Assembly (NCBI RefSeq): GCF_010994095.1
Contig: NZ_WJYO01000001.1
Location: 434,001 to 498,000, forward strand
DNA length: 64,000 bases
DNA from: Mumia xiangluensis
Lineage (GTDB): Bacteria > Actinomycetota > Actinomycetes > Propionibacteriales > Nocardioidaceae
Reading direction: 5' to 3'
Every line of letters begins with the position of its first letter. Position 1 is the first letter of the stretch. This document shows positions 49,405-57,502 of this stretch, in pieces. The position numbers and the translations under genes are program-made. Below the pieces are notes generated by a model. That model was given only the letters and a program-made list of their open reading frames with translations, searched no databases and was not told where the DNA came from.

Positions 49405-50756
49405 GGGCCACCGTCGCCCTCTGGTCGATGCTTCGGACCCGCAGCTCGCGGAGCCGTGACCCGCAGCGCCTCACCGAGCTGCTCGCCGTGATCGCCTTCG
49501 CGACCACGACGGCGGTGCTGCTGATCGTCATCGGCGGCTTCCAGGCGTTCTGGGACCGGGCCGGCGGGGCAGACGGCATCCGTGCCGGGCTCGAGACGGC
49601 GGAGACGCCGTACGACGTCCAGTACCCGTTCCTCGCCGGCATCGCCGTCCTCCTCATCCTCGTGCCGCTCGGCACGCTCGGTGCCGCAGCCGCGCGCATG
49701 GCGGCCGCACGACGAGACGCCCGCCTCGCGGCGCTCCGCCTGTGCGGCGCCACGCGCAGCCAGGTCGCGGGTCTGACCGTCATGGACGCCGTCGCGCAGG
49801 CTGCCGTCGGAGCACTCGCGGGAACGATCGGGTACGCGCTGCTGGTGCCGGTGGTCGCACAGGTGCGGTTCCAGGGGCGTACGTTCGCGCTGTCCGAGCT
49901 CGTCGTCGGCGTGCCTGTCGTGCTGGGCTCGCTCGTCGCCGTGGTGCTCATCGCGGTGCTGTCGGCCTTCGCGAGCCTGCGGCGAGTGGCGATCACGCCG
50001 CTCGGTGTCGCTAACCGGGTGACGCCTCCGGCGATGCGCGCCGTGAGGCTCCTGAGCACCGTCGCCGCAGCGGCAGCGCTGATCGTCGGTCCCCAGCTCG
50101 CGGGGGGCTCGGCGGGTCTCGCGCTCGGCGTGCTCGTGGCGCTGCTCCTCATCACGTTCGCCACGATGAACGTCGTCGGCCCGTTCGTGCTCTGGGTGGT
50201 CGGGCGCATCACGGCGGCCGTCGCACGATCGGTCCCGACGCTGCTCGCGGGCCGACGGATCGCCGACGCTCCGAAGTCGGCGTGGAGGTCTGTGGGCGGC
50301 GTGGCTCTCGCCACCTTCATCGCCGGGCTCACGGCCACCTTCTCGCTCCTCGACCCCGCCGGCGGCGTACGACCCGACGAGGCCGCCTTCATCGCCGACC
50401 TCAAGACCGGAGGGTTCCTGACCCTCGCGATCGCCGGGCTCCTCGCCGCGGTCTCGACCGGCGTGATGCAGGCGGGACGCGTCATCGAGCAGCGCGAGGA
50501 ACACCGGGCGCTGGTGCTCGCGGGTACCGATCGCCGGACCCTCGACCGCGCCCGCATGCGGGAGACAGTCGTACCCCTCACCGCCAGCGTCGGCGTCGCC
50601 ACGGTCACCGTCCTGATGGTGATGGTCCCCGTCGTCGGGCTGCAGCCGGTGTCGGATCCCGGCGTGGTCGTCCAGTACCTGCTGTGCGTCGCTGCCGCGT
50701 CGGGACTGGTGCTCGCTGGCGCGGCGGCGGCAGGCAGGGTGGCGCGGGTGGGGTAG
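49401..50756 (+). CDS. FtsX-like ABC transporter permease
   Basis: A 451-residue membrane protein with about eight to ten helices and two FtsX-type regions (RMAAARRDARLAALRLCGATRSQVAGL near residue 100; QREEHRALVLAGTDRRTLDRARMRE near 365). It forms a transporter with the coupled ATPase; with no large extracellular domain it resembles antibiotic- or lipid-exporting actinobacterial systems. Its last codons (..VARVG, stop) run straight into a REP-like repeat; the same junction sequence ends the response-regulator gene at 53963. Confidence 0.87.
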   Translation: MRATVALWSMLRTRSSRSRDPQRLTELLAVIAFATTTAVLLIVIGGFQAFWDRAGGADGIRAGLETAETPYDVQYPFLAGIAVLLILVPLGTLGAAAARMAAARRDARLAALRLCGATRSQVAGLTVMDAVAQAAVGALAGTIGYALLVPVVAQVRFQGRTFALSELVVGVPVVLGSLVAVVLIAVLSAFASLRRVAITPLGVANRVTPPAMRAVRLLSTVAAAAALIVGPQLAGGSAGLALGVLVALLLITFATMNVVGPFVLWVVGRITAAVARSVPTLLAGRRIADAPKSAWRSVGGVALATFIAGLTATFSLLDPAGGVRPDEAAFIADLKTGGFLTLAIAGLLAAVSTGVMQAGRVIEQREEHRALVLAGTDRRTLDRARMRETVVPLTASVGVATVTVLMVMVPVVGLQPVSDPGVVVQYLLCVAAASGLVLAGAAAAGRVARVG

Positions 50757-50915
50757 GGGTTTCGACTCGCTGCGCTCGCTCAACCAGCGGGGGTGCTGCG
50801 CTCGCGCGGCCAGCGGGAACGGCGCTCGCGCGGCCAGCGGGGTTTCGACTCGCTGCGCTCGCTCAACCAGCGGGAACGGCGCTCGCGCGGCCAGCGGGGG
50901 TGCTGCGATCTCACC
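50757..50915. repeat. REP-like repeat cluster after ABC permease
   Basis: Two copies of GGTTTCGACTCGCTGCGCTC..GCTCAACCAGCGG (starting 50758 and 50841) alternate with copies of AACGGCGCTCGCGCGGCCAG. The block starts on the base after the TAG stop. Apart from it, 50757-51010 holds only the ribosome site of the next gene. Confidence 0.88.
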
Positions 50916-51010
50916 CGCTGCTCGCCCGGACCTCCCCCGTACGGGGGACCCGCAGGCCGTCTCCGATCGCGAGGCTCGAGAAGTCCCGATTCCTCTCCAA
51001 GGAGATCATC

Positions 51011-52159
51011 GTGCTCCACGACCTCGGTACGCGCGTACGCGCTCCGCTCGCGCTCGGCGCCACGTCCACGCTCGTCGGCATCCTCGCGGTGTGGTGGCTG
51101 GCCGCGCCGGACGACAACCCCTTCCGGCACACGGCTGGCGCCGTCTCGCTCGTCGGTCTGCTCCCCGGCTCCGCCTCAGCGGTCCTTCTCCTGGTCGCCA
51201 GCGCCCTCGGCCTTGCCGTCGCCGCCGGCCTCCGTCGCGGGTCCGCCCCGCGCGGGCTCCTCGTCCCGGCCGCGCTCGTGGCCGCGGCCCTCACGGCGTT
51301 CTGCATGGACACCCAGCTGATCTCGTTCGTCGGCTACCTCTGCGCGATGACCATCCCTCTCGTCGGCGTGATCCTCGTCGTGTCGGCACTCGGTCGCTCG
51401 ACCGCCGCACGCGTGACGGCGCTCGTCGCCGTCGGCCTCGTCATCTGGTGGGGCGTCGCCTCGGGCTCGCTCGCCCCCGACGCGATCGCGGAGCTGGTCC
51501 GCAACCTCGGCTCCGGGTACGCCCGCGTCGGCGCCCGGCCGTGGCTCCTCCTGGGGCTCGCCCTCGCGACTGCCCAGTGGCTGTCGCTCACCGCGACGCT
51601 CGCGTCACCGCTGACCGACCGCCTCGCCCGACCCTCCGCGCGCCTCGACCGGATCACGACGGTCGCCACTGTCGTCGCCGCGCTCGGCCCGCTCCCGTAC
51701 GTCGCCGTGCGTGCCACCTGGTTGCTTCCCGACGGGTTGTTCACGGGCCCCATCACGCCGGCCGACCTCGACCCGTCGACGCGTCTGTGGGGTCTCCTGC
51801 TGGGCGCCGCCGCGCTCGGAGGCTCGATCCTCACCGTCGGTCTCATCCGGCCGTGGGGGCGAGTGTTCCCCACCTGGATGCCGCACCTCGGCGGTCGGCC
51901 CGTTCCTGTCGCCGCGGCCGCCGTACCGGGCTACGCCGTCGCGTTCGTCCTCACCGCCTCCGCCCCGTCGATCGTGCTCCTGTCGTTCGAGCAGGCCGCC
52001 GACGGCGACCCGGACGCGCTCTGGATGCTGCTCCTGCTGCCGTTCTGGATGTGGGGCCCAGCGCTGGCGGTCGCCGTCTGGGGCTACGTGCGCCGCAGGA
52101 GGCTGGAAGCGCTGCCCGCTCCGCGGCCGACACCCACCCCGGGCAGGATGGCTGCATGA
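51011..52159 (+). CDS. Multi-spanning membrane protein of unknown function
   Basis: A 382-residue protein with about nine or ten predicted membrane helices and short loops, and no motif I recognise. GTG 51011 has a good AAGGAG ribosome site. Its stop overlaps the start of the histidine kinase (ATGA), so it is first in a three-gene operon with the two-component system and may be the sensed or regulated membrane partner. It could also act with the ABC transporter upstream, though a repeat cluster separates them. Confidence 0.7.
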   Translation: MLHDLGTRVRAPLALGATSTLVGILAVWWLAAPDDNPFRHTAGAVSLVGLLPGSASAVLLLVASALGLAVAAGLRRGSAPRGLLVPAALVAAALTAFCMDTQLISFVGYLCAMTIPLVGVILVVSALGRSTAARVTALVAVGLVIWWGVASGSLAPDAIAELVRNLGSGYARVGARPWLLLGLALATAQWLSLTATLASPLTDRLARPSARLDRITTVATVVAALGPLPYVAVRATWLLPDGLFTGPITPADLDPSTRLWGLLLGAAALGGSILTVGLIRPWGRVFPTWMPHLGGRPVPVAAAAVPGYAVAFVLTASAPSIVLLSFEQAADGDPDALWMLLLLPFWMWGPALAVAVWGYVRRRRLEALPAPRPTPTPGRMAA

Positions 52160-53319
52160 GCGCACGGACCGGGGCCAGGACGGCGCTGCTCCGTACGGTG
52201 TTCCTCCTCATCGGAGCGGCGCTGTTCCTGGCCTTCGGCCTGCTCGGCCTCAGCGTGGCGGCGACCGGTCGCGAGGCCGCCAACGCCGTCGTCGCGGTCG
52301 CCGGTGCTGCGTTGGTTCTCGCTCTGCTGGTGTCGGTCTCGTCGTTCCCGGGCGTCCGCGACATGGAGGTCGCCGCCGCGCGCATCCTCCTCGACCCGCC
52401 GGGCGAGCTGGTCGACGAGCCCGTGGACCGACGCGGCCACCGGTGGCGGACGACGGGGTTCGTCCTCGCGCACGTCCTCGCCGGTGGGGCGGTCGGCACC
52501 GCTGTCGTCGTCGGCATCCCGCTCGCCTACTCGGAGCTCCCCTGGTACGCCGCGACGGTCGCCGTCGTCGCCGACCTGGCGGTCGTGGTCGTCGCCGGCA
52601 TCGGGATGGCACGCCTGGCGGTCGTCTGCCTCGGACCGACCGACGCCGACCGGCTGGTCATCGCCGAGCAGCGAATCCGGCGCGAGCAGGCGCAGCGCGC
52701 GATCGCCCGCGACCTCCACGACGGGATCGGCCACGCGCTGAGCGTCATCTCGCTGCAGGCCGTGGGCGGCCGTCAGATGGTGTCGAGGGATCCCGAGCAC
52801 GCCGCGGAGTCGCTGCGGATCATCGCGGACACGGCACGCCAGGCGCTCGACGAGCTGGACCACGCGCTCGGTGTCCTGCGCGACGAGCCCGGCCCCTCCG
52901 GTCGAGTGCCCGTGCAGGGGCTCGACGACGTCACGCTGCTCGTCGCGTCGTACGTCGCGGGCGGCGCCGACGTCCGCGCCGACCTCGCGGACCCGGTCGG
53001 CGTCCCAGCGCTCGTCTCCCACGAGGCCTTCCGGATCGTCCAGGAAGGCCTCACCAACGCGTACGAGCACGGGGACGGCTCCGCCATCGACCTCGAGACC
53101 CGGGTCGCGGACGCTCTGGTCGTCTCCGTGCGCAACGGGGTGTCCCCCGACAGACCTCACGGTCGCGCCGAACGGTCCGCGGGGCGAGGTCTCGCCGGGC
53201 TGCGCGAGCGGGTCACGCTGCTCGGCGGCGAGCTCGACGTACGCCGCGACGCCGCGACGTGGCACCTCGTCGCGCGGCTCCCGCTCCCTCCCGGCCCCGC
53301 CGAGGAGGATGAGCGATGA
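52156..53319 (+). CDS. NarL-type sensor histidine kinase (HisKA_3)
   Basis: A 387-residue membrane kinase. Four N-terminal helices (about residues 12-35, 42-62, 98-120 and 125-148) are followed by the HisKA_3 dimerisation domain with H-box AIARDLHDGIGHALSVI near residue 180. The HATPase domain has EAFRIVQEGLTNAYEHG near 293 and GRGLAGLRERVTLLGGEL near 345. Short extracytoplasmic loops suggest it senses a membrane or intramembrane signal. It overlaps its neighbours by ATGA on both sides. Confidence 0.9.
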   Translation: MSARTGARTALLRTVFLLIGAALFLAFGLLGLSVAATGREAANAVVAVAGAALVLALLVSVSSFPGVRDMEVAAARILLDPPGELVDEPVDRRGHRWRTTGFVLAHVLAGGAVGTAVVVGIPLAYSELPWYAATVAVVADLAVVVVAGIGMARLAVVCLGPTDADRLVIAEQRIRREQAQRAIARDLHDGIGHALSVISLQAVGGRQMVSRDPEHAAESLRIIADTARQALDELDHALGVLRDEPGPSGRVPVQGLDDVTLLVASYVAGGADVRADLADPVGVPALVSHEAFRIVQEGLTNAYEHGDGSAIDLETRVADALVVSVRNGVSPDRPHGRAERSAGRGLAGLRERVTLLGGELDVRRDAATWHLVARLPLPPGPAEEDER

Positions 53320-53963
53320 GCGCGACGGTCCGCGTCCTTCTCGTCGACGACGAGCCGCTCGTACGCCGCGGCCTGCGAGCGATCCTCGAGAACGATCCAG
53401 GCATCGACGTGGTCGGCGAGGCGGGCGACGGCGCGGCGGCGTTGGCGGCAGCGCGGTCGCTCACCCCCGACGTCGTGTGCATGGACGTGCGCATGCCCGG
53501 CGTCGACGGCATCCGCGCGACCGAGCTCGTCCTCGCCCTCGACGCTGCACCGCGGGTGCTTGTCGTGACGACGTTCGAGAGCGACGACTACGTCTTCGAC
53601 GCCCTCCGGGCCGGCGCGTCGGGCTTCCTGCTGAAGCGAGCCGATGCTGACGAGGTCGTCGCGGCCGTGCGCGCCGTCGCCGCCGGCGAGAGCCTGCTCT
53701 TCCCCGAGTCCGTCCGCCGCATGGCCGTCCGCCACGCCCCCGCCCGCTCGACGTACGAAGGCCCGGCGCTGACGCCGCGTGAGACGGAGGTGCTCACCCT
53801 GGTCGCGCGTGGCATGTCCAACCCCGAGATCGCCCAGGAGCTCGTGCTGGGCGTCGAGACAGTGCGCACCCACGTCGCGAACGTGCTCGGCAAGCTCGGC
53901 GCGCGCGATCGTACGCAGGCGGTCGTGATCGCGTACGAGTCCGGGCTGGTGGCGGTGGGGTAG
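53316..53963 (+). CDS. NarL/LuxR-family response regulator
   Basis: A 215-residue regulator. The receiver domain (residues 3-120) has the acidic pair in LLVDDEPLV, the phospho-acceptor in VVCMDVRMPGVDG near residue 54 and the lysine in GFLLKRAD. A LuxR-type helix-turn-helix (LTPRETEVLTLVARGMSNPEIAQELVLGVETVRTHVANVLGKLG, about 150-195) completes it. Partner of the kinase it overlaps. The gene ends VAVG-stop directly at a repeat cluster. Confidence 0.92.
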   Translation: MSATVRVLLVDDEPLVRRGLRAILENDPGIDVVGEAGDGAAALAAARSLTPDVVCMDVRMPGVDGIRATELVLALDAAPRVLVVTTFESDDYVFDALRAGASGFLLKRADADEVVAAVRAVAAGESLLFPESVRRMAVRHAPARSTYEGPALTPRETEVLTLVARGMSNPEIAQELVLGVETVRTHVANVLGKLGARDRTQAVVIAYESGLVAVG

Positions 53964-54070
53964 GGGTTTCGACTCGCTGCGCTCGCTCAACCAGCGGGAG
54001 ACCGCGAGCCCCACCAGCGGGAGAGCGCGAGCCCCACCAGCGGGAGAGCGCGAGCCCCACCAGCGGGAGG
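53964..54070. repeat. REP-like element plus 23-bp tandem repeat
   Basis: A copy of the GGTTTCGACTCGCTGCGCTC element begins immediately after the TAG stop. It runs into tandem 23-bp units, CCACCAGCGGGAGAGCGCGA+GCC (54011-54033, 54034-54056, partial 54057-54070), with a diverged unit at 53988-54010. Confidence 0.88.
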
Positions 54071-54085
54071 ATCCACCTGCGACAG

Positions 54086-54111
54086 ATGGTTGCGTGCAAC
54101 AACCATTGACA
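54086..54111 (+). promoter_or_regulatory. Promoter with overlapping inverted repeat upstream of carboxypeptidase
   Basis: ATGGTTG (54086) and CAACCAT (54100) form an inverted repeat, with TTGC-GT-GCAA nested inside. Its right arm abuts a consensus -35, TTGACA (54106-54111); a weak -10 (AAGATT, near 54129) follows at normal spacing. A repressor or activator site for this gene is plausible. Confidence 0.5.
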
Positions 54112-54185
54112 CAAAGGGGTATCGCTGGAAGATTTCCGGCAGTACGTGCTTGCCCAAGCACGTCCTCATCCTGCGGAGGACCAGC

Positions 54186-57100
54186 ATGAGACGACCTGCT
54201 GCGATCTTGTTCACCACCGCCCTCGTCGGAGGACTCCTCGGAGTCATCCCGGCGACCGCATCACCCCCGACAGCCCCCACCGACTCTCCACCGGGCGACC
54301 TCGAGGTCTACACCGGCACCGTCGACGCCCGCGGACTCGACCTCCTGGGCGAGGCAGGCGTCGACCGCGGACACGACGTCCTCGGCGCCAGCAAGGACGG
54401 CAAGGCCAAGGTCGAGGTGGTCCTCCCGGAGAACGAGGCCGCGAAGCTCCAGGACCAGGGCGTCGACCTGACGCTCAAGAAGATCGACGGCGTGAAGTCG
54501 TCGACCCTGATGGCTCGCCAGGCGCGCGCCGGCTACGAGGTCTTCACCTCCTACAGCGAGGCCGGCGGCATCAAGGACGACATGGTCGCCACCACCCGCG
54601 CGAACCCGAAGCTCACCAAGCTCGTCAAGGCCGGCACGTCGGGCCAGGGCCAGGACATCCTCGCCGTCAAGGTCGGCAAGAACGCGTCCAAGACGAAGGA
54701 CGGCAGCAAGCCCGCCGTCCTGTACGGCGCCACGCAGCACGCTCGTGAGTGGATCACCCCCGAGATGGTGCAGCGCTTCATGCACTACGTCATCGACCAG
54801 TACGGCAAGGACAAGCGGATCACCAAGATCCTCGACACCACCGAGCTGTGGTTCCTCCCCGTCCAGAACCCCGACGGCTACGACTACACGTTCACCGAGG
54901 GCAACCGCCAGTGGCGCAAGACGCTGCGCGACAACAACGGGGACGGCCAGACCGCTGTCGGCGACGGCGTGGACATGAACCGCAACTTCCCCTTCAAGTG
55001 GGGCTACGACAACGAGGGCAGCTCGCCGCAGACCTTCAGCGACACCTACCGCGGCCCGTCAGCCGGCTCCGAGCCGGAGACGCAGGCGACGACCGGGCTC
55101 GTCGACAAGGTGGGCTTCGAGTTCTTCATCAACTACCACTCCGCCGCCGAGCTGCTGCTCTACGGCACGGGCTGGCAGGTCGAGACCCCGACGCCGGACG
55201 ACGAGATCTACACCGCGCTCGCCGGCAACGACGCGAACTCGGCGATCCCGGGCTACGACCCGGACCTCTCCGCCGAGCTCTACGTGACCAACGGCGACAC
55301 CGACGGTCACACCCACGAGGTGCAGGGGACGCTGGCCTTCACGCCGGAGATGTCGACCTGTCAGACGATCAGCAACCTCTACCCCGACGACGAGTGGGTC
55401 GCGGACGACTGCGCGAGCGTCTTCACCTTCCCCGACGACGAGGAGCTGGTGCAGGCGGAGTTCGAGAAGAACATCCCGTTCGCGCTGTCGCTGGCGGAGT
55501 CCGCGCACGACCCCGACGACCCGCGGTCTGCGATCGGTCTCAAGGCCGACGACATCACGCCGGACGCGTTCACGACGTCGTACGGCAAGAAGCAGACCGT
55601 CGCGGTCACGGCGAAGCGCAACCTCAAGGGCCTGCTGATGTCGTACTCGATCAACGGCCGCTTCCGTGGCATCGCTCCGATGAAGGAGTGGAAGGGCGGC
55701 GAGAAGTACGGAGGCGAGAACGACAAGTACTACGCCGAGTACCGCGCCACGGTGAAGGGGCAGAAGCCGGGCGACACGGTCAAGGTCACCTTCACGGGGA
55801 TCAACGTGAAGCCGTTGCGTGCTGCGAAGGAGTCGTTCAGCTACACCGTCGCGGACGACATCGGAGGTGACGTGCTGATCCTCGCCGCCGAGGACTACAC
55901 CGGTCTGTCGCCGGTGCAGGGCGTGACCGCGCCGAAGTACGTCACTGCGTACGCCGACGCACTGAACGCCGCCGGCTACAGCACCGACGTGTACGACGTC
56001 GACGCCAACGGCCGGAAGGCCCCGCACGACCTCGGCGTCCTGTCGCACTACGACGCCGTCGTCTGGGAGACCGGCGACGACATCATCCCGAGGAACGTCG
56101 GGCAGGTCGGCGGCACCGCAGCCAAGTGGGGGTACGACACGGAGCTTCGGGTCCGCGACTACCTCAACGAGGGCGGCAAGGCGCTGATCGCCGGCAAGTA
56201 CGGGCTGTACGCGCAGGCCGCGGACGGCTCCTACTACTACCAGCCGGACGAGGAGACGGCCGGATCGTGCACGACGCCTGAGGTGTACCCGTGCCTGCCG
56301 CTGGGCAACGACTTCCTCCAGTACTGGCTGGGGTCGTACCAGTACGTCGACAACGGCGGCACCCGTGACGACGGGACGACGTTCCCGCTGTCCGGGGACG
56401 AGGGTGGACCGCTGGAGGGCTTCGCGGCTCAGCTCGACGCCACCCAGGACCACACGGGCGCCTTCGTCTCGACGTCGTCGTTCCTGCCGGTCGACGAGTT
56501 CCCGCAGTTCGAGTCGAGCGCACCGCTGTCGTGGGATCGCGGCTTCGGTGACCCGTACGCGCCTTACACGGGCGACTGGTTCATGAGTGCGGGCTCGGCC
56601 GACTCGTCGTACAAGCGGTTGGCGACGACGGTGGACCTCGCCGGGAAGTCGTCGGGGCGGCTGGACTTCAAGTTCAGCGCCGACGTCGAGGCTCACTGGG
56701 ACGCACTGTTCGTCGAGGCCCGTCCGGTGGGCACCGACGAGTGGACCACGCTGCCCGACCTCAACGGTCACACGTCGCAGGACACCGGTGACAGCTGTGC
56801 CTCCGGCTGGGTGGACGAGATCCACCCGCAGCTGGGTCACTACATGAACGCGGCCTGCGAGCCCACGGGCTCGACCGGCGCCTGGAACGCGTTCAGCGGC
56901 AACTCCGCCGGCTGGCAGGACTGGACGGTCGACCTGACGCCGTACGCCGGCAAGCAGGTGGAGCTCGCCATCGTCTACGCCACCGACTGGAGCACCACCA
57001 ACCTCGGTGTCTGGATCGATGACGCCAAGGTGACCCTGGACGGCGCGACCGCCAAAGAGACCTCGTTCGAGTCCGACCTCGGTGCCTGGACGGTGCCCGG

Positions 57101-57278
57101 AGCACCGGCCGGGTCGCCGGGCAACCCGAACGACTGGGAGCGCGGACAGGCATCGGTCGACGAGGGCGCCGCGGTCATGACGCCCGACACGATGCTGTTC
57201 GGGTTCGGCCTCGAGGGTCTCGACGCGGCGTCGCGCCAGGATCTGCTGAGCCGGTCGATGGAGGCGCTGCTGGAGTGA
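54186..57278 (+). CDS. Secreted M14 zinc carboxypeptidase with immune-inhibitor-A-like C-terminal region
   Basis: A 1030-residue exported peptidase. The signal peptide (PAAILFTTALVGGLLGVIPATAS) is followed by a propeptide-like region (about 35-120) and an M14 domain (about 125-430). Zinc ligands are in TQHAREW (HxxE near residue 184) and NYHSAAE near 317; NRNF near 264 binds the substrate carboxylate; the catalytic glutamate is in TPEMST near 388. Residues about 550-760 and 790-1020 resemble the region shared with M6 immune-inhibitor-A proteins and a MAM-like beta sandwich. It would trim C-terminal residues from extracellular peptides. ATG 54186 has GGAGGA upstream. Confidence 0.9.
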   Translation: MRRPAAILFTTALVGGLLGVIPATASPPTAPTDSPPGDLEVYTGTVDARGLDLLGEAGVDRGHDVLGASKDGKAKVEVVLPENEAAKLQDQGVDLTLKKIDGVKSSTLMARQARAGYEVFTSYSEAGGIKDDMVATTRANPKLTKLVKAGTSGQGQDILAVKVGKNASKTKDGSKPAVLYGATQHAREWITPEMVQRFMHYVIDQYGKDKRITKILDTTELWFLPVQNPDGYDYTFTEGNRQWRKTLRDNNGDGQTAVGDGVDMNRNFPFKWGYDNEGSSPQTFSDTYRGPSAGSEPETQATTGLVDKVGFEFFINYHSAAELLLYGTGWQVETPTPDDEIYTALAGNDANSAIPGYDPDLSAELYVTNGDTDGHTHEVQGTLAFTPEMSTCQTISNLYPDDEWVADDCASVFTFPDDEELVQAEFEKNIPFALSLAESAHDPDDPRSAIGLKADDITPDAFTTSYGKKQTVAVTAKRNLKGLLMSYSINGRFRGIAPMKEWKGGEKYGGENDKYYAEYRATVKGQKPGDTVKVTFTGINVKPLRAAKESFSYTVADDIGGDVLILAAEDYTGLSPVQGVTAPKYVTAYADALNAAGYSTDVYDVDANGRKAPHDLGVLSHYDAVVWETGDDIIPRNVGQVGGTAAKWGYDTELRVRDYLNEGGKALIAGKYGLYAQAADGSYYYQPDEETAGSCTTPEVYPCLPLGNDFLQYWLGSYQYVDNGGTRDDGTTFPLSGDEGGPLEGFAAQLDATQDHTGAFVSTSSFLPVDEFPQFESSAPLSWDRGFGDPYAPYTGDWFMSAGSADSSYKRLATTVDLAGKSSGRLDFKFSADVEAHWDALFVEARPVGTDEWTTLPDLNGHTSQDTGDSCASGWVDEIHPQLGHYMNAACEPTGSTGAWNAFSGNSAGWQDWTVDLTPYAGKQVELAIVYATDWSTTNLGVWIDDAKVTLDGATAKETSFESDLGAWTVPGAPAGSPGNPNDWERGQASVDEGAAVMTPDTMLFGFGLEGLDAASRQDLLSRSMEALLE

Positions 57279-57290
57279 CGACAGGCTCCG

Positions 57291-57342
57291 CTGGTTTTCG
57301 ACTCGCTCCGCTGGTTGAGCGAGCGGAGCGAGTCGAAACCAG
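57291..57342. repeat. REP-like hairpin after carboxypeptidase gene
   Basis: Two inverted copies of the repeat core, CTGGTTTTCGACTCGCTCCG+CT and its complement, differing by one T, face each other around GGTTGAGCG. The stem of about 21 bp lies 12 bp after the carboxypeptidase stop and may serve as its terminator. Confidence 0.85.
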
Positions 57343-57397
57343 AGCGCGGGGCGCTGCAGCCGGGAAACCGGTTGCGGCGCCCCGTTAGCATGGGCAC

Positions 57398-57421
57398 GTG
57401 CAGTACTACTTCTTCATCTGA
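57398..57421 (+). CDS. Leader peptide ORF (MQYYFFI) upstream of ABC-F gene
   Basis: GTG-CAG-TAC-TAC-TTC-TTC-ATC-TGA encodes seven residues rich in aromatic amino acids. TAGCAT (57386-57391) lies exactly 6 nt before the GTG, so it would be translated leaderlessly from the first base of the mRNA. It lies 81 bp before the ABC-F start. Ribosome stalling on such peptides is the usual switch for antibiotic-inducible ABC-F genes; that role here is inferred. Confidence 0.65.
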   Translation: MQYYFFI

Positions 57422-57502
57422 CGGCTGACTCCGACGCGACCCCTGCGTCGTCGAGTCCCCTGGTCGCCTGCGCGACCCCCGTCATCTCGAGGAAGCACTC
57501 CT

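Noticed and set aside
50757-50915. Short coding regions giving FDSLRSLNQR-like peptides
   Set aside because: The peptides come from the interspersed repeat, which recurs in non-coding positions after several genes.
53988-54070. CRISPR array
   Set aside because: The 23-bp units are directly contiguous with no spacers and no cas genes are nearby. The same holds for the 21-bp units at 19639.
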